Below are positions 6,881-12,135 of a stretch of 12,135 bases of DNA, one piece after another. The stretch is from positions 120,794-132,928 of the forward strand of contig NW_003157231.1 of NCBI RefSeq assembly GCF_000003605.2. The letters are read 5' to 3'. Position numbers and translations under genes: made by a program. Origin of the DNA: Saccoglossus kowalevskii. Its lineage: Eukaryota > Hemichordata > Enteropneusta > Harrimaniidae. The number at the start of each line of letters is the position of its first letter. The first letter of the stretch is position 1. The notes below the pieces were generated by a model. It did not search any database. It worked only from the letters and a program-made list of their open reading frames with translations, and had not been told where the DNA came from.

Positions 6881-8485
6881 ATGGCGTTGCTTGGGATCTT
6901 TCTGTACCGAATTTTAGACTTCTTTTTCAGAATCGTATTACCGGTGGCCGTAGTTCTGTATTTCGCTGTACAGCTGGGGAAATGTGCGATTCACATAGAA
7001 GGGGCAGCGCCAGAATGCAAGAGACAATCGACTGACAGCAATTCAACATATAACGTTGTGGCTGTTGCGATCAATGGCGACGGGAATACACTCTCCAAGG
7101 ACGAGTTTGTGATGCGTGAAGAGATGCAGATAGGAAGACTCCGGTGCAAATGTCCCCAGTCACCAGATTGGTTAAAACCCGTCAACAAACGACGAATTGC
7201 AGAAGGGAACAAATGGGAGTTTGAGAAGAAGAAACGTCTTAAACCACTGTCTATCTGCAAAGCCATGTCACCGTTTAATTATATCGGAGGTGGTATCACC
7301 GTGGAACCGTATCAAACAGTGCCCATCATTGGATTGTCACTTCACCCAGTTATCGAACAAATGTTACCACACTTGAACACAGACATTACTCTAAAAATAT
7401 CATCAACAAAAATGTTGGGAAAACTTCACTTATCGAAACAAATACGTTATGACGCGGAGCTTTCAAATTACGTCATACTCGGTGAAGGAACATTCGAGCT
7501 GGAAATTTCCATAAAACAAAATGTTAAACTGTTGAACACAATCTTAGATAACCATATTCTATACACAAGTTCAAGTTATGAGCTCGATGTTTATGATAGA
7601 CTACAATTAACGTTATTGAACTTTACAAACGATATTCATGTTCGTATTCACAGGGAAGCATTGCCAGATCTCTATGATCCTGGGGAAGAAAATTCTATTA
7701 TCGATAAAGTCACGGTCATTACTAAAACATTCGAAAGGTACGATGGTATCGAGAAGTTCATAAATAGGGTTCATCAGTTTTACCCGAATATATCAATTAT
7801 AATCGCGGACGACTCACTTTATCCACATCCGATTAAGAAGGACCACGTTAAACACTTCATCATGCCCTTTCGGACAGGGAGTTTTCCAGGTAGAAATTTA
7901 GCCCTGAGTCAGGTGAAAACCAAATATGTCGTATTTTTGGATGATGACATGTTTTTTACCAACCAGACGAATTTGGAAGGAATGATGGCAAAACTTGAAG
8001 ATCCTAACGTCGACATGGATATTACATGTGGCGAAGTCAAGAATTTGGCGAAACTTAAAGGTCTACGGAGTATTGGATACAATGACAGTGAAGGATATTG
8101 TAATCTGGGACCATTTTATCCTCGTAGTAACGTTGTACCTGGATATCCACAGTGTGTATGGGGAGAAATGTTTATATTTTTTTTCATGGCTAAAACAGCA
8201 GTTCTCCGTAAAATTGGTGCATATCCACAGATTGTACAGGCTGCTCACGAAGAGGCGTGGATAGACGCGATAGGAAAGGCAAAGAGCACTTACTGTAGCG
8301 ACAGTTCCGTTTACCATAAACATTTCAGGAACAGAAGATACACTAAATATCGTGTAGAAACACGTTCGGTTTTGAATAATGATCCCATGGCATTGTTTGA
8401 AAACAATATGTGCTACTGGTGGAGTTTTTACAATTTCCCGAATATAGATAAGCACAGTTTAATGATACAGAGTCCTTTAGAGTAG
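6881..8485 (+). CDS. B4GALNT1-like: Beta-1,4-N-acetylgalactosaminyltransferase 1-like (GT12), paralog B
   Basis: Predicted 534-aa type II Golgi membrane protein of the same family as its neighbours. It has a signal anchor at about 18-32 (bounded by Arg17 and Lys34), a stem with an NST sequon, CxCP (Cys89, Cys91), then the GT-A domain with ITKTFERYD, IIADDS, the Asp triad D354-D356 and AHEEAWID from H456. The ATG at 6881 is in a good context and gives a start that aligns with those of A and C. Compared with A and C its GT-A domain is the most changed (for example EALPDLYDPGEEN, INRVHQFYPNIS, SLYPHP), while all motif residues are kept, so it looks functional. It has sequons at N361, five residues after the Asp triad, and at N401 that A lacks. 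A 131-bp block (7274-7404) is nearly identical to A. Donor and acceptor use are inferred from the family. Confidence 0.88.
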   Translation: MALLGIFLYRILDFFFRIVLPVAVVLYFAVQLGKCAIHIEGAAPECKRQSTDSNSTYNVVAVAINGDGNTLSKDEFVMREEMQIGRLRCKCPQSPDWLKPVNKRRIAEGNKWEFEKKKRLKPLSICKAMSPFNYIGGGITVEPYQTVPIIGLSLHPVIEQMLPHLNTDITLKISSTKMLGKLHLSKQIRYDAELSNYVILGEGTFELEISIKQNVKLLNTILDNHILYTSSSYELDVYDRLQLTLLNFTNDIHVRIHREALPDLYDPGEENSIIDKVTVITKTFERYDGIEKFINRVHQFYPNISIIIADDSLYPHPIKKDHVKHFIMPFRTGSFPGRNLALSQVKTKYVVFLDDDMFFTNQTNLEGMMAKLEDPNVDMDITCGEVKNLAKLKGLRSIGYNDSEGYCNLGPFYPRSNVVPGYPQCVWGEMFIFFFMAKTAVLRKIGAYPQIVQAAHEEAWIDAIGKAKSTYCSDSSVYHKHFRNRRYTKYRVETRSVLNNDPMALFENNMCYWWSFYNFPNIDKHSLMIQSPLE

Positions 8486-8979
8486 AGAACGTTCAATCTC
8501 ATACGCTTGATAGTAGAATCCTGTCAGATCGAAATGACAGAATGAACTACGCTCATCAAGTTGTGCTCGTGCCGTATGGACTCGATGATTGCTAGGACCA
8601 AACAAACATCATATTTACCAGAGTGACATTATTATTATTTGCTATTTTTATGAAAATGTGTTAATGATTTTGACACAACCACCATCGCAAATAATGATCG
8701 CAAATGATATTGATTTAAAATCGTAAATCTCCCACAGCTGTCCACTAATGACAAGACAAAGGCACAGAACGTCGTCATCTATATAAATTTAGTGGTATTT
8801 AAGTCATACAGCAGAGGATACTCATGTTTACCAGAAAGATAAAATTTAGCATTTGTATACCAATTAGGAGTAAGACACTGTTGCTGTCTCACAAATTATT
8901 CCGGAATTTATAATTTGTTTTATTTAAAACTTTGTTTAATTTAATTTCAAAATGGCAGAATATGTTTTTTTATTTATTC

Positions 8980-9071
8980 TCAATGAATCAACAGGCTGTC
9001 GCAAAAGTGCTCATTTCAAATTTCTATAGTTCATAGGAAATACATGTAATTTGAAATATGTCAATCATTGA
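8980..9071. repeat. Nested inverted repeat
   Basis: Outer arms TCAATGA (8980-8986) and TCATTGA (9065-9071) enclose inner arms ATTTCAAATT (9013-9022) and AATTTGAAAT (9048-9057), all exact. The spacing on the two sides is unequal, so the whole would fold as a stem with a large bulge. It might be a remnant of a small palindromic element; AT-rich DNA also gives such arms by chance. Confidence 0.4.
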
Positions 9072-9299
9072 TGAGTTATGTAACAGAGTTTGTAATACAC
9101 CGAATACAATATGGATCGATACGTACAAGCGAAGATCAGAAATGACATAGATCATGTATAATTCTACATATTAGTAGTGTAAAGGAGGAGTGTGTGCCTG
9201 GCTGCTCTCTAAATACATTCTTCGCAAATGGCTGCCAAAATCACGCTAAGAGCGAGAGAACGAGACTTGAGTACTGCATAATAGTGTTTCATTCTCCAA

Positions 9300-9314
9300 C
9301 GTCATCGCGTCATC
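9300..9314 (+). promoter_or_regulatory. CGTCATC direct repeat, CRE half-site type
   Basis: CGTCATC occurs twice (9300-9306 and 9308-9314) separated by one base, and the first copy is preceded by A to give ACGTCA, a CREB/ATF half-site. It lies about 0.8 kb upstream of gene C, at a distance similar to the CRE palindrome before gene B. A role in the promoter of C is a guess from position. Confidence 0.25.
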
Positions 9315-9528
9315 ATTTTTTTCCGTAACCATGATACCATTGTATTTGGAATGGACGCAAGGGCGGAAGAGAATGTAAAACTATTTGCGGGGGGAGCAAA
9401 ACAAGTAGCGTGGCTCTCTCACTCAGCGCGATCACTTTCAAAATAAGGTCTATAGTAAATAGAACATATATAACACATCTTTTATTGTATATAAGCACAT
9501 ATTTAATATGTTTTTCAAAGCAAAACAA

Positions 9529-9534
9529 AATAAA
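9529..9534 (+). promoter_or_regulatory. AATAAA, doubtful poly(A) signal for gene B
   Basis: This is the first canonical AATAAA found after gene B, but it is about 1 kb past the stop and past the block that may be the promoter of C. Gene B may instead use a variant signal nearer its stop. Confidence 0.15.
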
Positions 9535-10113
9535 TACATAAATGCTTTATTCAACTGTCAATTTCACTTTCGTGAATAATGCACTCCCTGTAATGAAACC
9601 CACTAACATACGCAACGATTTTCATCAAAATTAATAGCTTTTGCTTTCAACATATGTAACAGCCATCAATACATTGGAAACACGTCAATAACATGGTTTG
9701 AGTTAATATTTTACTGACATTCCTAACAGTAAAAATAGCATGTTGGATATTAGTCTAGTTCTATATTAAGCTAACATTGATCCCACATGCACATGTCACA
9801 GCTTGTCCGCTCTAATATCTCAGTTTTAATGAATTTATTTGATGAAATTTTGTTTAAATTATTTTGTTTTCAATATAAAAATACCTTGTATGATTGTTCA
9901 ACATTTGAAAATAAATCGACCATAACACATGGCCTATGAGTCATTAACAAACACGGTTTACAGAAACTGTTACAGGGAATATATAGAAGACATTGTTTAT
10001 ACAATTTATAGCATCCCCAGCAGCTGCTAATATACTTATGTATAATTTAGCACGTGGTGTGACGCTGACTGATTGTTTTTACTTGGATGTGTGTGCGGCG
10101 CAGTCCCCCCAAT

Positions 10114-11721
10114 ATGACGTTACTGGGAGGATGTTTACATCGATTGGCAAACTTTAACCTGAAGGTGATCTTACCAATAGTTTTACTTCTTTATTTCTAC
10201 GTACAAATGAAAAATGGTGTACCGTGTGAGGCTGAGGTGGAACCAATCTGTGAGCGGCAATCAACTGATGGCGCATCTGCATCACAGACTATGGCTGAGA
10301 TTATGCATGATGATGGACATTTTCCGTACAAAGATGAGGAGGCTTTGCGAATCGAGATGCAAGCAGGGCGGCCAAGGTGTGACTGTCCCGAACCACCTGA
10401 CTGGTTAAAACCAGTCAACAAGAGACGGATTGAAGAAGGAAAGAAGTGGGAAGAGCAAAAGAAGAAGCTAAGAGACCCTTTGTCTATGTGTAAAGCTATG
10501 TCACCATTGAGTTATGTTGGCAGCGGTATCACTGTGGAGCCGTATCAATTAGTACCAATAATTGGATTGTCTCTTCATCCATATATAGAACAACTGTTAC
10601 CGGACATGAATACAGACATTATTCTCCAAATATCATCTACAAAGAGGTTGGGAAAACCACGTTTATCTAAAAAGATATATGAAATAGAAAAAGACTCCCA
10701 ACATTTCAGTGTATCTGGTGAGGGGACATATGTATTGAAATTGAATTTTAAAAAAAATATAAAATTGCTGAAGGAAATTTTAAATAACAATATTCTTTAT
10801 TCGAGTGATAATTACGAGCTTGATGTCCGCGACAAATTACAACTTACATTCATAGAATTCACTGTGGACATTTATGTGCACATTCGAAGAGAACCGCTGC
10901 CAGATCTTTACGACCCTGGAGAGAGGAATGCGATCACCGACAAAGTCACAGTGATAACCAAAACATTCGAAAGGTACGATGCTCTCGATAAGTTTGTTTC
11001 CAGTATTCACACATTTTACCCGAATTTAACAATAATTATTGCAGATGACTCTGAGTTTCCAAAACCTATTAAAAAGAATCATGTTAAGTATTACATCATG
11101 CCATTTAGAGAAGGAAGTTTCCCAGGAAAAAATCTCGCCCTCAGCCAGGTTAGGACAAAGTATGTGCTTTTTATGGATGACGATATGTTTTTTACTAATG
11201 AAACAAACTTAGAAGTAATGTTGGAAAAGCTTGAAGACCAGAACATCGACATGGATATAAATTGTGGACTGGTGAATAATTTAGCAAAACTCCGGGGTCT
11301 TCGGAATATTGCATACAATGACACTCAAGGATACTGCAATATGGGACCATTTTCACCTCCAAATCGTCAAGTGCCTGGTTACCCACAGTGCATGTGGGGA
11401 GAAATGTTTATATTTTTCTGCATGGCTAAAACAGCAGTTCTCCGTAAAATTGGTGCATATCCACAGATTGTACCAGCTGCCCACGAGGAGGCATGGATAG
11501 ATACAATAGGCAAAGCGAAAAGTGCGTTTTGTGAAGATAGCTCTGTTACTCATACACACTACAGAAATAATAAATATGACAAGTATCGATGGGAGACGGA
11601 ACAATTGATGCCACGAAATCCGATGGCATTTTTTGAAAACAATATATGTTATTGGTGGAGTTACTACCAGTTTCCAGGTGTCAATAAGACAGATTTAAAA
11701 GTGAAAAGTCCATTTGAATAG
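10114..11721 (+). CDS. B4GALNT1-like: Beta-1,4-N-acetylgalactosaminyltransferase 1-like (GT12), paralog C
   Basis: Predicted 535-aa type II Golgi membrane protein. Parts in order: tail, anchor at about 18-32, acidic stem (EAEVEPICERQ), CxCP (Cys89, Cys91), lumenal N-domain, then GT-A with ITKTFERYD, IIADDSEFP, the Asp triad D355-D357 (FMDDDMFF) and AHEEAWID from H457. It ends in the FENNICYWW..Y.FPG motif shared by all three. An upstream in-frame ATG at 10087 would add nine residues (MCVRRSPPN), but the ATG at 10114 is preferred: it aligns with B and has A at -3. The GT-A part is closest to A (both have EPLPDLYDPGERN, VSSIH and NLTIIIADDSEF), while the stem and the PVNKRRI/CKAMSP part are closer to B. 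Sequons occur at N304, N362 and N402. No frame damage is seen. A poly(A) signal follows closely. Confidence 0.88.
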   Translation: MTLLGGCLHRLANFNLKVILPIVLLLYFYVQMKNGVPCEAEVEPICERQSTDGASASQTMAEIMHDDGHFPYKDEEALRIEMQAGRPRCDCPEPPDWLKPVNKRRIEEGKKWEEQKKKLRDPLSMCKAMSPLSYVGSGITVEPYQLVPIIGLSLHPYIEQLLPDMNTDIILQISSTKRLGKPRLSKKIYEIEKDSQHFSVSGEGTYVLKLNFKKNIKLLKEILNNNILYSSDNYELDVRDKLQLTFIEFTVDIYVHIRREPLPDLYDPGERNAITDKVTVITKTFERYDALDKFVSSIHTFYPNLTIIIADDSEFPKPIKKNHVKYYIMPFREGSFPGKNLALSQVRTKYVLFMDDDMFFTNETNLEVMLEKLEDQNIDMDINCGLVNNLAKLRGLRNIAYNDTQGYCNMGPFSPPNRQVPGYPQCMWGEMFIFFCMAKTAVLRKIGAYPQIVPAAHEEAWIDTIGKAKSAFCEDSSVTHTHYRNNKYDKYRWETEQLMPRNPMAFFENNICYWWSYYQFPGVNKTDLKVKSPFE

Positions 11722-11748
11722 TTTGATATGTAGTTATACAATTTGTAC

Positions 11749-11754
11749 AATAAA
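11749..11754 (+). promoter_or_regulatory. Poly(A) signal for gene C
   Basis: AATAAA 28 bases after the stop codon, followed within about 25-35 bases by a GT-rich stretch (GGGTGTGGTC). This is the best-formed 3' end signal in the window and implies a very short 3'UTR, unlike genes A and B. Confidence 0.65.
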
Positions 11755-12135
11755 TTGGAGAGGATCATTCTAATCGGGTGTGGTCATTTGCTGAAAATAT
11801 TCTCACAAAACTTTTGTTTGTAGAAAAACATATGATACGATAGTTGGATCTGTAAGTCTGTATCCTTGTGTGACAATACGAACAGCTGAATGGTGCACGG
11901 GGTCACAGTCGTAAACCGGTTCAGATTTTAGGTCATTTTTATCCAGCACTGAGTTTTAGTTATTTCATGTTTTTCAAGACGTTAAGTGATTCGCTATATA
12001 CGGCATGTTGTCTATGTTATGTGATAGACTTCGAGTTTTAGATACAGGCGATGCAATGTAATATACATTTATCAGACCCTGCAATCAGATTTTTCTGATA
12101 CTATCACGTGGGGGCCCGTCAGTGTTTTTTTTTTT
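11755..12135. other. Downstream of gene C, no gene seen
   Basis: No coding signal is visible. It has a small inverted repeat ATCAGA/TCTGAT near 12084-12099, an E-box CACGTG at 12105-12110, and ends in a run of eleven T. These are common short patterns, and nothing more can be supported. Confidence 0.5.

Larger units (their letters stand above)
8486..10113. other. Spacer between genes B and C
   Basis: No gene is supported. It contains a nested inverted repeat (8980-9071), a CpG-containing patch at about 9230-9430 with a CGTCATC direct repeat, and AATAAA only at 9529-9534, more than 1 kb after the stop of B, so the 3' end of B is not clear. A possible splice acceptor (GGCGCAG, AG at 10102-10103) with a CTGAC branch-like site lies 10 bases before the start of C. 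Confidence 0.45.

Noticed and set aside
8063-8455. 130-residue antisense open frame across the 3' half of gene B
   Set aside because: It overlaps a well-supported gene on the other strand. Similar antisense frames at the matching places in A (2822-3082) and C (11353-11604) arise because the sense sequences are homologous.
10087-10113. Upstream in-frame ATG for gene C
   Set aside because: The extra nine residues are not shared with A or B, and a possible splice acceptor lies between it and the preferred start at 10114.
1619-11721. The three genes as an operon or a new multi-gene system
   Set aside because: They are paralogs of one enzyme separated by 1.6-3.7 kb of non-coding DNA, with separate 3' signals for at least C, so a tandem gene family explains them.

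Overview
The window looks like nuclear DNA from a metazoan, most likely a non-vertebrate animal. It is AT-rich with long non-coding spacers, microsatellites, AATAAA signals and a decayed mariner transposon. It contains no operons, Shine-Dalgarno sites or bacterial genes. The species cannot be named from the sequence alone.

The main content is a head-to-tail tandem array of three paralogous, uninterrupted (single coding exon) genes on the + strand: gene A (1619-3205, 528 aa), gene B (6881-8485, 534 aa) and gene C (10114-11721, 535 aa). Each encodes a type II Golgi-type membrane protein. It has a short cytosolic tail, one signal anchor at about residues 18-33, a stem, a conserved CxCP segment and a C-terminal GT-A fold. 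The GT-A part carries a KVTVITKTFERYD / IIADDS / NLALSQV..KYV / DDD signature typical of the beta-1,4-N-acetylgalactosaminyltransferase 1/2 family (GM2 synthase-like, CAZy GT12). The lengths match human B4GALNT1 (533 aa). The predicted reaction is transfer of GalNAc from UDP-GalNAc to a Gal-containing glycolipid or glycoprotein acceptor; the acceptor cannot be read from sequence.

Layout: 1-1618 is upstream DNA of A with a perfect 9-bp inverted repeat just before the start. 3206-6880 is a 3.7-kb spacer. It holds probable 3'UTR of A, an (TAA)n microsatellite, the 3' end of a dead mariner element with its terminal repeat, a second trinucleotide tract, a T-rich stretch, a long imperfect hairpin, and a CpG-containing block with a CRE palindrome and a CTCF-like core that may be the promoter of B. 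8486-10113 is a 1.6-kb spacer with a nested inverted repeat and a block that may be the promoter of C. 11722-12135 holds a close poly(A) signal for C and then unassigned DNA.

The most interesting signal is in the paralogs themselves. They are mosaics: which pair is most alike changes along the gene. Two short blocks are almost identical at the DNA level, silent sites included, while flanking coding DNA is strongly diverged. This points to local gene conversion within an intronless, possibly retrogene-derived, glycosyltransferase array. I found no convincing wholly new system; the array, its conversion tracts and the candidate regulatory blocks are the parts worth following up.
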